Of a stretch of DNA of 64,000 nt, positions 31,441-43,010 are shown in pieces. The stretch is from Notospermus geniculatus. Its lineage: Eukaryota; Nemertea; Pilidiophora; Heteronemertea; Lineidae. The first letter of the stretch is position 1. The number at the start of each line of letters is the position of its first letter. The position numbers were made by a program, and so were the translations under genes. The DNA lies in contig NMRB01001776.1 of assembly GCA_002633025.1 (NCBI GenBank), positions 3,815 to 67,814 on the forward strand. The letters are read 5' to 3'. The notes beneath the pieces are model-generated. The model saw nothing but the letters and a program-made list of their open reading frames with translations, was not told the origin of the DNA and searched no databases.

Positions 31441-31980
31441 CTTGGTTGTGTCACCCAGACCCGCTGCATTCAGAATGAGGCTAATGCATTATCCATTTGA
31501 AACATACGCACGAGATACCAAGGTATTTTAGAATCCCCAATATCTAAATATCTAGGATGGATATGACAAATATACATAGGTTATATTAATCCTGTGGATC
31601 TTAGCTTCAAATTGATATCACTGGCGCCTGAATAGAGTTCCGCATGGCTGATCATGCAGGCACTGCATGTTTAAACGAAATGGCTTGTAATCCAATTTGT
31701 TGCAGGGTTGGGATTCACCTGTAGCGGTGAGAAGAGCAAAGTTTGCCAAGACATTTATTTTCCACCATGATGGGGCCATGAGAACTTGGCCGTGACTGAA
31801 ACCAAGTGGGGAAGCACAAAGTGCCATAAAACATTACGTTTACATCTGTTGTTTTACTTTCCTGAGATCAACATCAAAAAAGTTACTTTGTTGAGACAGA
31901 ATAAATATGTTTTTTTATCAGTTTATTTGTCTTTAAAGCTGAACTTAATAGATATAAACCCCAAGCGGCAGAGGTAGAAA
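31441..31980. other. Non-coding, nothing recognised
   Basis: No exon-like frame. It contains GAGGCTAATGCATTATCCAT, shared with 57.56 kb, so at least the left part belongs to the dispersed repeat. Confidence 0.35.
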
Positions 31981-32100
31981 TTACGAACAGCCACAAGGCA
32001 CTTCCAAACTACCTCTCAAAACGATACACCCTCTCGGACGGTCACAGTTGGTTTCACTTGCCACCACGCTCTGGAACAGTAAAGACCTCAGCACAGCTGC
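31960..32100 (+). pseudogene. Possible non-LTR reverse transcriptase tail
   Basis: One + frame reads like the C-terminal end of a CR1/L2-type RT (LKTIHPLGRSQLVS then ATTLWNS), with the WNS motif that ends such proteins. It is short and degenerate, so the call is weak. Confidence 0.25.
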
Positions 32101-32119
32101 CAAATGAGAAAAAACGAAA

Positions 32120-32215
32120 AATAATCGGTGATGGCACCGAGATGCGAACCCACAACCCTCTGATCGATTCGCCAACCTCTTTCTGTACGCGCCACGAAGA
32201 CTGCTTGCATACAAC
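32120..32215 (-). repeat. tRNA-derived SINE-like head
   Basis: The minus strand shows a B-box-like GGGTTCGCATC and, upstream of it, a TGGCGCGTACAG A-box-like word at a tRNA-like distance. No complete cloverleaf forms. Confidence 0.35.
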
Positions 32216-32273
32216 GACGCCGATCTACAATAAAGGCGCTGTGGTTTTGAAGATCTCCATGAGGAAAACCATA

Positions 32274-32669
32274 AGGATTAGCACCTTTCCGACTCCGACT
32301 CCGACTTCAACTACGAGAACGAATTGCAGTCCGCTGTGGACATCCTTGATTAAAACGAGTTGGTAGACGTTTTCAATTCATCAAACACCATATATTGAAG
32401 GCAGAAAAAATTGGCCTTATAAATCGGAAATACGGATAAATTATGAATTTTGAACTCGTAATCCTAGTCGTTACGACTTGAAATACGACTATGATATTTG
32501 CGATTTTGGTGCACTTCCGATTACGAGTCAAAATTATTCTGCCACAAAGTTATGGCATTTTACGATTTGCAAACGTCTATCAACTCGTTTTTATCTAGGA
32601 TGACGACAGCGGACTGCAATTCGTTCTCGTAGTTGTAGTCGGAGTCGGAGTCGGAAAGGTGCTAATCCT
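32274..32669. repeat. Foldback element, GACTCCGACTTC family, copy 1
   Basis: The arms share AGGATTAGCACCTTTCCGAC and its inverse, then CTACGAG and TTGCAGTCCGCTGT. An inner pair AAACGAGTTG/CAACTCGTTT is specific to this copy. Other copies are at 54732-55141 and 56498-57184. Confidence 0.75.
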
Positions 32670-32918
32670 GTCTATTGTGCGATAAGTGATGACCAAAACG
32701 AGTCGATCTGTTTGGTGGCTATCTGATACAGCAAAACCGCAGGCGTTTTGGATATGGACTCTTTAGAGACAAGGACCTCACATTGATGCTGTTCTTTTAT
32801 CGAAATGAAAACCGTGGTATTGCAAACTGTGCATTTGCGAGAAAATGACAGGTTTTGGCTTGTCAGTGCTTTTTGGTAATTTTTTGGTACACCCTGTCCA
32901 TTTCTCATGATTTCCTAC

Positions 32919-33158
32919 CTTTCGTTGAAAAAGCTTACAACCATCAACATGTTCTGCTTCAGTAATTGCCATACAGGTGCCCTTCTTGTTGCTGAGTTGA
33001 CAGTTATACCTGGGATAACTTCCACAGATATTGATAGTAGTACATCCACGTCGAAGTAGACAGAGTACTGCGCATTCAAAATAAATCACTGATTTAACTC
33101 CCCCACAATCTGGATGAAGAAGCTCGTAGTTTTGGCTGATCTTTCGGTAGACCGTCAT
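32919..33158 (-). CDS. PAN/apple-like domain exon
   Basis: 80 codons from an ATG at 33158 to a CGAAAG|GTAGG donor at 32919/32918, phase 0. The product has cysteine spacing typical of PAN/apple modules: DCGG, then CAVLCLLRRGCTTINIC, then NCQLSN and a final GCKLF. These modules bind proteins or glycans in secreted or surface proteins. No signal peptide is visible after this ATG, so an upstream exon may exist. The next exon on the strand could be 28089-27025, which also begins in phase 0. The frame continues past the donor into repeat DNA and is not real there. Confidence 0.6.
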
Positions 33159-33200
33159 TTTTATGCTAGTAGCTATCCTTCTTTCTCGAAGAGGTATTTA

Positions 33201-33230
33201 TGACCACACCACCACTCAGTGGTGTGGTCA
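33201..33230. repeat. Perfect 12-bp hairpin
   Basis: TGACCACACCAC and its inverse flank a CACTCA loop. The context (TATTTA before, GTATTGTTTTC and a C/T tract after) matches the hairpins at 2.35, 35.25 and 46.77 kb. Confidence 0.6.
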
Positions 33231-34582
33231 GTATTGTTTTCGCAGGACGCTGGAATTTTTCTCTACCACTTTTTCTTTCCTCAACGTTTTCGGCTTGCAC
33301 AGTCTAAAGATCTAGTTGTCCTCTCCCGATGAAAAGGTTCCTGTGCACTTTCATTCAATTTTGACTGAGATACTGACCTTTTTCAGCTAAATGAATCATG
33401 ATCGCCGTAATCTATAAATAGAACCGGAGTCTATAAATAAAACCGTGCGTGGAAACATGAGATCTATGCATGGCACGAAGTCGTGCCTGTACATGTTGTG
33501 TACACTAACATCATGATGACGTGTAGGCCTACATCCTGATGATCGCTCGCCAGTTCGTCGTCACAGATGCAGCATTCGAACACCTGAACACCGCCACCTT
33601 ACGTTAACATAACAAACCAGCTTCTGGAAAAACATTTGTGGTGTGGCCATGAATTCACTTTCAGTGAATTCTCAGTTCTAGTTAAAATTGATGTGAGAGG
33701 TGATATTATATCAGATTTCGAAAATACGAATGTGTTCTTGATGCAGACCTTCTGGACTTTTCTGTAAAATACTCCTATTTGTTAAGAGAAAACAGAACAT
33801 GTATTTGTTTTGCCATTGTTTGGTCAGTGTTTAATTCTAGAAATAATCAACAATACGCAAAATTTGGCTTGAACGTCGAGCTGCCATCATGAAAGCCGAG
33901 AAACAAAGGCTGCAATACCTGACAACGACCTTGGCACCTATCGGAGTATAGAGTCTCCCGCCTTAAGCACATCTTCCTAATATTATTTGAGTGATAACAG
34001 AGGTACTGATGACTAATGTTTGAAGATCACTCTGGGCAAAATAGGCAAACATATAGCGTAAAACCTCGTCACATAAAGTGGTCCATCCACGTACAATATT
34101 ATTGCACAACATGGGGCCGATGCTTCTGGCAAAATGAATGGAAGACAGATTAGCAATAATATTGCCTATTTTGATCCTCAGTAATAATATTCCACGTGGA
34201 TAGGCCGCTTAATGGCACTTACCCAGAACTCCAATCTACTGAGATAATGATGAACATTTTTGTGTCTTACCAAAGGAGAAATGTGGCTTTGGTAATCCCC
34301 ATCGGAGCAATGCAGCACCACCACACTGCTGACCTCCGAACTAAAGCTGCTGGTGCCATTATGCATTATTCATGAAGAGGCGTGTCTTTATCGCCAGCTC
34401 GACGTGCAAGGTTCAATTAGAAGCCTATTTATCAAGCTAGCTCGATATCTTACACTGAATAGCATGCTGCCCAGGTACTAATTTTAAGGCAAACTTCGTA
34501 CAAGCATTACGAATCATATACTGATATCTGAGTTTCCGTTTTGTCTGTGCCTAAAGAGGGCAAATCAGATTCGCAATCTCGT
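33231..34582. other. Non-coding, nothing recognised
   Basis: No exon or RNA gene was found. A short inverted pair, AATAATATT with CACGTGGAT flanks, occurs at 34.09 and 34.18 kb. Confidence 0.35.
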
Positions 34583-34880
34583 ACCCAGAGTTCCATGCCA
34601 CATGAAACTCTGGAAAGGGCTAGACCGGTACTACTTTTGCACAATGCAAAATGCATTGTCATGGCGGATGAATTTCTGACCGTTGCACAAGCAATTGCGT
34701 AGGGATTCCAAAGAGTTCGTACTTTGTTCCTCAATAAAACATCGAATACCCAACGGAATGTTAACGTCAAATTCTAATTTTCGGTATGATTATTTTATCA
34801 AATAATTAGTAAAATCGATGAGCACAAGAATCTTGTGCTGGGTTCCAGCCCTTTTCAGAGGTCTGAGCCAAGGAACGATG
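34583..34880. repeat. Dispersed repeat copy (CAATCTCGTACCCAG end)
   Basis: About 290 bp closely match 47026-47320, sharing CGGTACTACTTTTGCACA, AATTGCGTAGGGATTC and AAAATCGATGAGCACAAGAA. The left end resembles the inverted ends of the 9-bp-duplication elements at 42.3 and 53.6 kb. Confidence 0.6.
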
Positions 34881-36050
34881 GTGGCAACCTCTTCAGATTG
34901 GCAGATTCGGACAAACAACGTAGAATTGGCCGGGCTGACGTCATTCGGGTGGTTCGCTGTTCTAGGTACTGCTCATCGAGCAGGTCGACAAACAATGCCC
35001 AAAGATGGTGCTTATTTATCGGGCGGCTCGATGGCTAAACCTGGTCTAAATTTATTTGTCGTAGCGATTGCATAGCACTGTATTCTTGGATTGAGAGAGA
35101 TTTGTGATATCTCTCAAGCCGACAGAACAGTACCCGTGGTCTCTCTGGATTTAGTCATATAAGCTTACATTAAAATACAAGCTGGCCAATTTTGTCTAAG
35201 TTGTGTTTTACGTAGTTCTCTTTGCACGGTCATATAAATTATTATGGTCAGCACACCTGTCAGTGTGCTGACCATATTGAGATCACAAAATTTCTTTCTT
35301 CTTTCTGCTTCTTCCACCATGCGATTTTCCTACGGCTCCCAAAAGACATCCAGGCCTACCTGGGGTAGTGCGTCATTCCGTCGAACTACAGACTTCTACC
35401 CCAGGCGGTAATAGTCACTACACACTGTTCAAGGTGGCTGTTCCCTTTAGTTTACGTGCCAAATATTGGCCAATCAGATTACGCGTTGCAGAAGAGCCTT
35501 GGATGGCAAGCTGCGGCGTCAGCTGTACAGTGCACTGCAATGGATCGAATCGAGTCATGTTTTCCGATTTATGTCTCGCAAAATGCTTGGATTTCCAGTA
35601 AATTTCTGACATGACGGACAAGACTACTTAAAATGTACAGCAAAAAATATTTGTATTCCTGGAAGCCCGGCCTGGGAGCCAGATTGACAGACAACGCCGC
35701 AAGTTTATAAAAGGGGCATTTTGATTGGCCACTCGTGACTAGGACCAAGCCGTGAAATACGAATGCTCCTATTGACGCCAGGGGTATGAGTGATGTAACA
35801 GGAGGTGTAGTCACGCGATGCCCGTGGTGTGCCAGGATGCCAAAAAACGGCTTAATAAATCAAAATACAATAGCGTATAACTGTATCTAGCGCTGCATTT
35901 TTCCGAAATTTCCAGAATCCATTAGTTTGGTGACATAGAAGAGTTTTTCTTGTCGAAATTTAGCGAAATTGCTGCCACATTCCATTAGTCCTCCCCCCGG
36001 CCTGTAATTTTGTCGCTTGTGATTGGCTGTTTATTTTTAAACGCGAATGA
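34881..36050. other. Non-coding, nothing recognised apart from one hairpin
   Basis: Only the hairpin at 35243-35276 stands out. Short frames here lack protein-like features. Confidence 0.35.
35243..35276. repeat. Perfect 14-bp hairpin
   Basis: TATGGTCAGCACAC pairs with its inverse around CTGTCA. It is followed by ATTG and a tract of TTTCTTTCTTCTTTCTGCTT, as in the related hairpins. Confidence 0.65.
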
Positions 36051-36091
36051 AAACATCTCCACGTGTCATGTCCACTCACAGTGTTTCCAAA

Positions 36092-36310
36092 ATGGCGTCC
36101 ACCATCATGCAGTTTTCGATTCAAGCATTCAGAGAGGCAGCGCAAGGAATGTCGGCGAAATGGATACTCAGTGACCTGTCCCAACAATGTTTTGTATCCT
36201 TAGCTCAATGTCCTGCGGAAAGTGTGTTGAAGAAAGCACCCTGCTATCTCATTTCGACTCTTGCAGTTTGCTGTGAACATTCAGTGCACATGGATAGATG
36301 TACACGCTGA
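36092..36310 (+). CDS. Small conserved ORF in a dispersed repeat, copy 2
   Basis: 72 codons from ATG (MASTIMQFSIQAFREA) to TGA. It matches the 60-codon frame at 31244-31426 over most of its length (MSAKWILSDLSQ against MSARWILSDLSQ; LKKAPCYLIST against LKKAPCDLIST). The reading frame is kept in both although the DNA has diverged. Function unknown; a transposon exon is likely. Confidence 0.35.
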   Translation: MASTIMQFSIQAFREAAQGMSAKWILSDLSQQCFVSLAQCPAESVLKKAPCYLISTLAVCCEHSVHMDRCTR

Positions 36311-36521
36311 TGTGCACGATGTACATGTTTCTACACAGAGCGTGATTCACTGATGCCGCGTCCCCGGCCTTGCATCAATGTAGCGTCCTCCATCATAATG
36401 TCCATGTAGGCCTAGCAGTCAAGAGTGCTGACAATCAAATTTGCTGATAAGCAAATTTCAAGAGTTCTAGTTCATTGATGATTTCACGGCATCATAGAAA
36501 GTTACTATAAATTGCCTCTTA
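36311..36521. other. Tail of the dispersed repeat
   Basis: Continues the sequence related to 31140-31240, then unique AT-rich sequence. Confidence 0.35.
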
Positions 36522-36846
36522 GGCTCCCGTTCCATAGAGTTCACGTTTTCACGATGAATTGGCCTTTTTGCGTGAATTGTCATGTTTCACGGGTGAACCC
36601 AAGAATGGGCAATGTATTTATTATGATGCAGGTTCCATTGGTGTCATTTTTCTACCTTCGGACAAGTGCGATCCATTTCATGCGTGAATAAATGAAAATC
36701 ACCAGTGACACGAGGAATGAACATGCTCATTCTTTTGGGTGTGAATTCTGTGGAACTAATCCTCTAAATCAAAGACGAATCGTAAAACGAGAAAAATGAA
36801 ACGGGAAAAGTAAAAAGTGAAACGTTAACTCTATGGAACGGGAGCC
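36522..36846. repeat. MITE with TTA duplication
   Basis: The inverted ends GGCTCCCGTTCCATAGAGTT are flanked by TTA at 36519-36521 and 36847-36849, as in PIF/Harbinger-type elements. 325 bp, non-coding. Confidence 0.75.
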
Positions 36847-36849
36847 TTA

Positions 36850-37205
36850 AATAGCTACCAACCTACTTCTTGAAAAACAGCTCCCTCCATATCTATATAA
36901 TAATGCTGGAAGTCACACTTAGAAGTTTTGTTTCGCCTCGAAATTCGGCATGGTAATAGAGGATAGCATATCCTGGTGCAAAGGAAGGTTTAATTTGCAA
37001 AGAGGACTTTGTTCTGTTAGCAATTTTACATTTTTTAATGGTGTTGTTGGATTGCTTTCTAAATTCTCCCTACTGCACAATGTGTTGCAGCCATTCCAGC
37101 CCTGCCGTGCATCCCAACCTCGGCCAAACTCAGAATCACCGGTCGCCACGGGTTCTTGCTAGTACTTCATAAAACGCCAACGAATCGATCGGTATTGAAG
37201 AACAG
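36850..37205. other. Non-coding, nothing recognised
   Basis: No credible exon or repeat. Confidence 0.35.
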
Positions 37206-37312
37206 GGGCCTGTTTCATAAAGTGATTTTAAGCTAATGGTACCATCAACTCAATGCATTTTCCATTTGGTCAAAGGTACCATTAGCTTAAAGCCACTTTA
37301 CGAAACAGGCCT
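37206..37312. repeat. 107-bp MITE
   Basis: The ends GGCCTGTTTCATAAAGTG and CACTTTACGAAACAGGCC are inverted copies; GGTACCATTAGCTTAA also pairs inside. Confidence 0.65.
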
Positions 37313-38805
37313 CAGGTGAGAAACTTTCGTCATGTGGAATCACCTAGTAGGTATCTTGCAGCTAACCGACGGAACGGACGTAACGGACGAAACGGCGACT
37401 TATAATAAATTACCCGCCCCTTTTCCACACGATTGGCTGTCCAGGCGATCGCTCCTGTAATGACCAACAAAGTGGGCGAAACCATTCGTTCGATACCCCA
37501 TTATTACATAGGGAAGGCAAATAGTCTTGCCGACAGGCATCAACCGTCATGCTTTGCGCGCCCCCGTGTGACAAATTAAGAAATGATGTTTGTTTTGGAT
37601 CGGCATACATGTAGCTTGGAAAAAATCGATACTCATGAAACGAGACAAAAGTTGCAATATTAAGAAAGTTTCAAAAGTTTACTCAATTAATTCCCTCCGC
37701 ACAAAATCTCTTATTCTGCGACGAAGTGCTTTATCATTGTGGCCATCATATTAATATCTCGCAATATCTGGGCAGGCAAGTCTCCTCGGATATGCGCAAG
37801 GGCGCGATGGTAATTATTCCGGTGAATGTGCCAGGCATTGCTGATGGCGTCTTTTTCAGGCTGTGTAATTGGCCGTCTTACTCTTCTCTCAGCCGTTTTG
37901 ATGATGCAGCAAACATATGAATACCATCTACATACGCTGACATGTGACGTAATCTCCGTGGCACCCCTATCGAGCAGATTGAGTAGCGCCATGCATGAAT
38001 TAGATCTTGGCCAATAGACTGACAGACCTTATTACATTATGCCGAAGGCGTGGTGACGAAAATCATTCTCCAAGAAGATTGGCGGTAGGGGCATATTGGC
38101 GGTAGGGGGGTAGATTGGCGGTAGGGGCATTCATTGTGTAAGACTGTAGTATGGAGACATTTCGTTGGAGAATATCGTACTATACGTCGCCGCATAAGTA
38201 ATTTTCGTCCGTTTGGTCGGTTAGCTGCAAGATACCTAATGGGGCCGTTTACACGGTGCCCAATCAATATTGCCGTACAGCTGCGGGAGAAAGTTCCGGT
38301 CACATACGCTTGGCAAAGCTGAGATGCCAAATTAGGCCTACTATAAATACCATTGCTAAAGGCAAAATGATAACTCTAGGTGAATGAATACACTAAACAA
38401 GGCTAGCTGCAGCAATATCTCCCAGAAATTCAGTAATCCGTGGCGGATACCTTCTGGGGCCTTCGGCCGGTAATAAGTAGCTTAGCTAATTTGCCGCTTA
38501 TCAGCCTTCGCGTCCTTGCGTCAAAACTGGTGTTGCCAGGAAATCTGCGACTTCTATAGTGCTTAAAAACAGGGTCATGGTACCTGCTTTAAAAAAGTAG
38601 TTATCTTTCCTTTCCATCGAAATGAAAATGTGGATCCAGCGAAAGAGAAACATCCTCAAAAATTCAAAACGAAATCAAGTGTTCAAACTCACGCTTTATC
38701 ATAATGCAATCTCAACCTGATCGAAATCAGCCACAGATGACAAGATCATTCATAGGCCTACCATATTTGATAATCCATGCTGGGAGTTCATTTCCTATTT
38801 CACTT
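37313..38805. other. Non-coding with a short tandem repeat
   Basis: Three copies of ATTGGCGGTAGGGG lie at 38078-38129. Otherwise no gene or clear mobile element was seen. Confidence 0.4.
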
Positions 38806-39108
38806 GGAGCTACGGTGGTGTAGTGGTTCGGGCCTCCGACAAGCGGTCAGAGGGTCCCGGGTTCGAATCCCACTGGGCGTGAGACTTTGGGCAAGTCTCT
38901 TTGCCTCACTTGCGTCTCTCCACCCAGGTGTATAAATGGGTACCGGTCGGAAATGCTCGGATTGTAGCGCTGAATGAGCAGCTCATCTGAGTTCTACTGA
39001 ACATGCTGAAAGATTTCAGGACAGACTGGGGTTAAAGTGTAAAATCAGATGACACCTTTACCGTTGTTGATATCAGACTATAAACCCAAACCTTACCTTT
39101 TTTTTAAC
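38806..39108 (+). repeat. tRNA-derived SINE
   Basis: A Pol III A-box TGGTGTAGTGG (38816-38826) and B-box GGGTTCGAATCCC (38859-38871) are correctly spaced. A 200-bp body follows with TATAAATGGGTACCGG, typical of tRNA-SINE cores, and a T-rich 3' end. It is a retrotransposed SINE, not a functional tRNA. Confidence 0.75.
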
Positions 39109-39604
39109 TTGTACGAAGAGATTACTTGCCATCCTCTTGGAAATTAGCAAGCTAACAACTGAGCTGTTGAAATTTACGCTGGTTCTTTTGTAGGTCTTCT
39201 CGATCAATACACTTCGAACAAGGAGGTTCAATTAACATGGCAACGAAGTTCTTCGTTGAAATTTTGATAATAATGTCGTTGTTGAGAAACAAAAATACGA
39301 TCAACAGATCAATATATATATAATGGCAAGAGAAACCGAATAGGGCTTCCTACCTGACTGTATATTATCAATTGGCACCTGGTTCTGATTTGACCTATTA
39401 ACAACTGTTCCGAAAACAATTTTGCTGTGTCGGGCACAATGAGGTAGGCCCTACCGTAATGCAGATTATTCTTCGAAATAATTTATGCGAATCCTTAAGG
39501 CAAACGATACAAAAAATATACATGAATTGTCGTCTTAAAGGGCCTCTAGAGGCCCTTTAATGCAAAGAAATGTCATTGAATGGGGACAAATCCCTCTTCT
39601 TCCC

Positions 39605-40003
39605 TCAACTCTCGCCACAGTTTGACTTCTTCTCAACGCCGACAAAATATTCGAAGTCGTAGACCTTGCCGTTATTTCTGTACTTCATGGCCAGTTCCGC
39701 GCCGTGGTGGAACGAGTCGGCACTCATGAAGCTACATGTATGCCCTGCCTCAAAACATTTGATTGTGATGTCATCACATTCAAGTGTATCACTATTGAGC
39801 AGACCCACTAATGCTGTCCACAAAACACTAGTTCTTACTTTGTCCGGTACAATTGTCACACCAGAAAATAATGTGTGTTTGTCCCGTTCCTTTTCGATAG
39901 CAGTTATGAATGCAGAAGTAATTTCATCTGCCTTGCGTCCGGCAATTCCCTCATGCGAGATGACGGATACTATGTTGGGTTTCTTTCTACTCTTCTCCCC
40001 CAC
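39605..40003 (-). pseudogene. Relic of a DUF7869-like transposon protein
   Basis: The open frame (132 codons, no ATG) shows family words SHEGIAGRKADEITSAF, EKERDKHT, CFEAGH and SFMSADSFHHGAEL, recalled from a widespread transposase-like family of invertebrates. The expected DNC-xxQ-x-KN motif is absent in frame, but DNCTGQSKN is readable in the shifted frame at about 39857-39831, followed by a TAG where Trp is usual. The piece therefore carries two compensating single-base shifts. It is a dead fragment and no terminal repeats were located. Confidence 0.5.
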
Positions 40004-40019
40004 ACTTAGAACTTTTTAG

Positions 40020-41246
40020 CCCTGACCAGCCGACGTCCGGAAAAGTGGAAGAATACAGTAATTTCAAGATCTTTTGATGTTCACTTTTTGCATCTGATAC
40101 CAACTGAGATACTGATATCAACTTTAGACTCGAATATGAGCCACTTCTTATATTTGTTCCGTATGTCAGTACCGGTTTAGTGATGCTGTTTGATTACATT
40201 CGTAGACCATTGCTCCCTCCAAGAAAGTTCGGGGTACTTAATCAAGGTTACAGTATAGGTTCGGCATTCCCCATTATTTTGAACGTAGTGTCACAGTGTG
40301 CTTACAAGACGGTTACGAATATTCGAGAATTCCGCGCGCAAGCGTGTAATCAGGTTGTGAGACATTTTCTTCCAAAAGAAACTTCAGAAACATATCATAC
40401 CGCTCAGCCGAGCGGAACATTAATTATGTAACCTGTATCGTGTAACCTGACTGCACCCATGCACTGAGAGTGCATAGAAAAAAATACATGTGATGACGCA
40501 TGATGCAGGATACAGTTATCTCTCGCTGCCTCAGGCTCCGATTCCTATTGCTTTCTGATTATGTCAATCAGATCGTTACATGATATCACCGGTTACTTAA
40601 TGACGAGCAGCATCCACAGAATTCGATGAACAAGTGAAACAGTTTCTTCGGTTTCAGCTGCACCAGTGGGCGTTGTGTTTCATCTAATAGCGCAAGTCAG
40701 TAAGGGCAATCTAATCTACTGGATTCGGACATATGCATTTAGTTAGTTAACGAGCGTCGATCCTTCTCACCCATTGTTGCTTTAGTAGGCTACAAATGGA
40801 CATGTAGATTCAGCAAGCGGTTGTGTGCGGAAACGGCAGAGGAAAACGAGAACGGAATTCAGAAAGGGGCCACACTGCGTTGTTCACTGATCACACTTAC
40901 GGTAGACAATATGACTTGTATCAACCTCTACGCACGAGAGGACTGGTCGTGTTTGATAGGAATTATTACGGCTATGACGGCCCAGCAAAAACCAAGAGAC
41001 ATACATGTATGGGAGTTTAAACGCCCATTTGAAATTTCAGTCGTACATGTATATTTATTAGTTCCAGGAAGAAGAAGTCAGTGATCGGAGTACCTCAAAT
41101 CCTGAAGTCACCTGCGGGGCGCAGATACCGCGTTGATCAGGGATTCGACTATGAAATTAGGGGTCGCTGACTTCTACTCTATCCTTGGACAGTTTTTCAG
41201 CTACTGTGGTAGGAATAGAATAGTCTAGGAAAATATGATTTTTTGA
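40020..41246. other. Non-coding, nothing recognised
   Basis: Frames here are short and lack protein-like features; no repeat structure was noted. Confidence 0.35.
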
Positions 41247-41711
41247 CCTAGAACAAATTGCAACAGAATTTCTTTTTGCTTTATATGGTTTAGTATACCC
41301 CTCCAAACATCACAAAAAAGTCCCTTCAAATCCGACCCCCCGAAGTGCCCGTAATTGGTATTTATTTGAGATCCTACATAACTCCTATTACATGTACAAT
41401 GTTAATGGACTTCTATTACAAATTCAAGTATGCATGTACTGCTGACTTTTTCCTCGTCCGTTTTAGACACTATAAATGTACCAATAGATAGAAATATGGC
41501 ACCTCTTAGTCAGATAGGCATGATTAGAACATCATTAAACTCGTATTTGTTGTAAAAACGGCAAATTTGTTGATTTTGGGCAAAATATGACGTAATATGT
41601 CATTTCTACAACACAGCGACAACGGATTTAAAGGGACTTTTTATGTGATGTTTGGAGGGGTATACTAAACCATATAAAGCAAAAAGAAATTCTGTTGCAA
41701 TTTGTTCTAGG
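41247..41711. repeat. Foldback element with about 80-bp arms
   Basis: Arms near 41247-41328 and 41626-41711 share AGAAATTCTGTTGCAATTTG and GGAGGGGTATACTAAACCAT. The interior (about 41370-41620) is related to the element at 20005-20481. Confidence 0.65.
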
Positions 41712-41787
41712 TTCCCCTTTATTTTCGATAAATATCCTGGGCTAGAAGATGAAACAGGTCAGCTGAAGAATATCATGATGCGTGATT

Positions 41788-42042
41788 AGGGGCGCAGCTA
41801 GCTTTTGTGGCCTAGGGGGAGGGGCAAATTTAATCTGGAGGGCGAAGCCGGACGGGGGTCTGGGGGTCCTCCCGCATAAAAATTGAAAATCTACATCCTC
41901 TCAGATGCATTTTCCCACATCTGACACCACAATAACTCGGTTTGAAGAGGGAAAATGGCCTTGTAGAAGAAAGATTTGTTTTGTCCCCTTTTGCTCCGGG
42001 GGCATTTGCCCCCTGCCGATCCCCCCGCTAGCTACGCCCCTG
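41788..42042. repeat. hAT-like MITE (GGGGCGTAGCTAGC ends)
   Basis: The left AGGGGCGCAGCTAGC and right GCTAGCTACGCCCCT ends are inverted copies. The interior is G/C-run rich (GGGGGCATTTGCCCCC). Confidence 0.55.
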
Positions 42043-42304
42043 ATGATAGACAGCTGCAGCTGATTGGTCCCCCCCCCCCCGTGATCACAGATTACGCTGG
42101 TGTTACTGTCCAGATCACAAGTAGCGTCCCATGGAGTTGCACCATCCAGATCACAGGTGACTGAGGAGACTCATCCTTTAGATCGTCGGTGATTAAGGTT
42201 GGTAACACTCTAGATCAGGTAGTATGAAGAAGATAGCCCTGTATTAGAACATCACTGATGGAAGAGTGCATGCATTTGCTGTTCTCAACATGTAACAGGC
42301 ACAC

Positions 42305-42679
42305 CGACCTCGTTCCCAGGGGTCGTTCGCTTTCTGACAATATGGCGGTCGCGTCACTAACCCCTGGAATCAGCTTTGGCTTTTAGACCAGGAATCTTGG
42401 TCTAAGTATAGGTGGCAGCACGAGTCAAAATAATTAATCTGAAATACTTACTCGTACTTTTTAATATTATTTTTACAAAAAATCATTAAACCTGGATGTA
42501 ACCTTTTGATTTGATCCAAAATATTTTGAAAATTTGTTTGGGTACATGTATGTTCTTGGGTATATTTGACGGTTTCCTGTCAACCAATCAAATGCGTTAA
42601 ATCCAAAGCTGATTCCAGGGGTTAGTGAGCGAGTGGTCCGAGGTTGTCTGAGCGATCTATACCCCTGGGGACGAGATTG
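42305..42679. mobile_element. Mutator-like MITE with 9-bp duplication, copy 1
   Basis: The ends CGACCTCGTTCCCAGGGG and CAATCTCGTCCCCAGGGG (inverse) are flanked by CAGGCACAC at 42296-42304 and 42680-42688. The outer 75 bp are collinear with the copy at 53571-53941, while the interior is inverted between the two. Confidence 0.75.
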
Positions 42680-42734
42680 CAGGCACACCCGTCCGAAGCG
42701 AAATCATGCCTTGCTTTTTATAGTCCGTGACGTA

Positions 42735-43010
42735 AAATTATCACCGAAGTTTACATGTTTGGCCGAAATTTCAGAGGACCTTGTTGTGAACTCAAGTGAT
42801 TTCCTCTTCCTTTGTCATTTGACTGACATTTTATATCTATAATCCTGAATAAATATTTCATCGAAATATCACAAAATAATAATCAAGTAATCAGTATAAT
42901 GCGTAAACGCAGCCACCGAAAAATGCGAACGCGGTTTCAATGTTTACACTTTTGACTCGGGCCGCCATGAGCTGACGCCGTCAGTGGATATTTGGAAGAT
43001 GATTTTATAA
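42735..43010. repeat. Uninterrupted copy of the 20.9/22.0-kb repeat
   Basis: Matches 20940-21111 plus 21974-22080 (shared TTTACATGTTTGGCCGAAAT and GCGTAAACGCAGCCACCGAA) without the mariner-like insertion. Confidence 0.65.

Noticed and set aside
32778-32918. Continuation of the PAN frame beyond the donor
   Set aside because: The sequence after CGAAAG|GTAGG is repeat-like and lacks cysteines or domain features.
38078-38129. Minisatellite of interest
   Set aside because: Only three short copies; a common kind of local duplication.
38806-38880. Functional tRNA gene
   Set aside because: The tRNA-like head is followed by a SINE body and a T-rich tail with no separate tRNA end.
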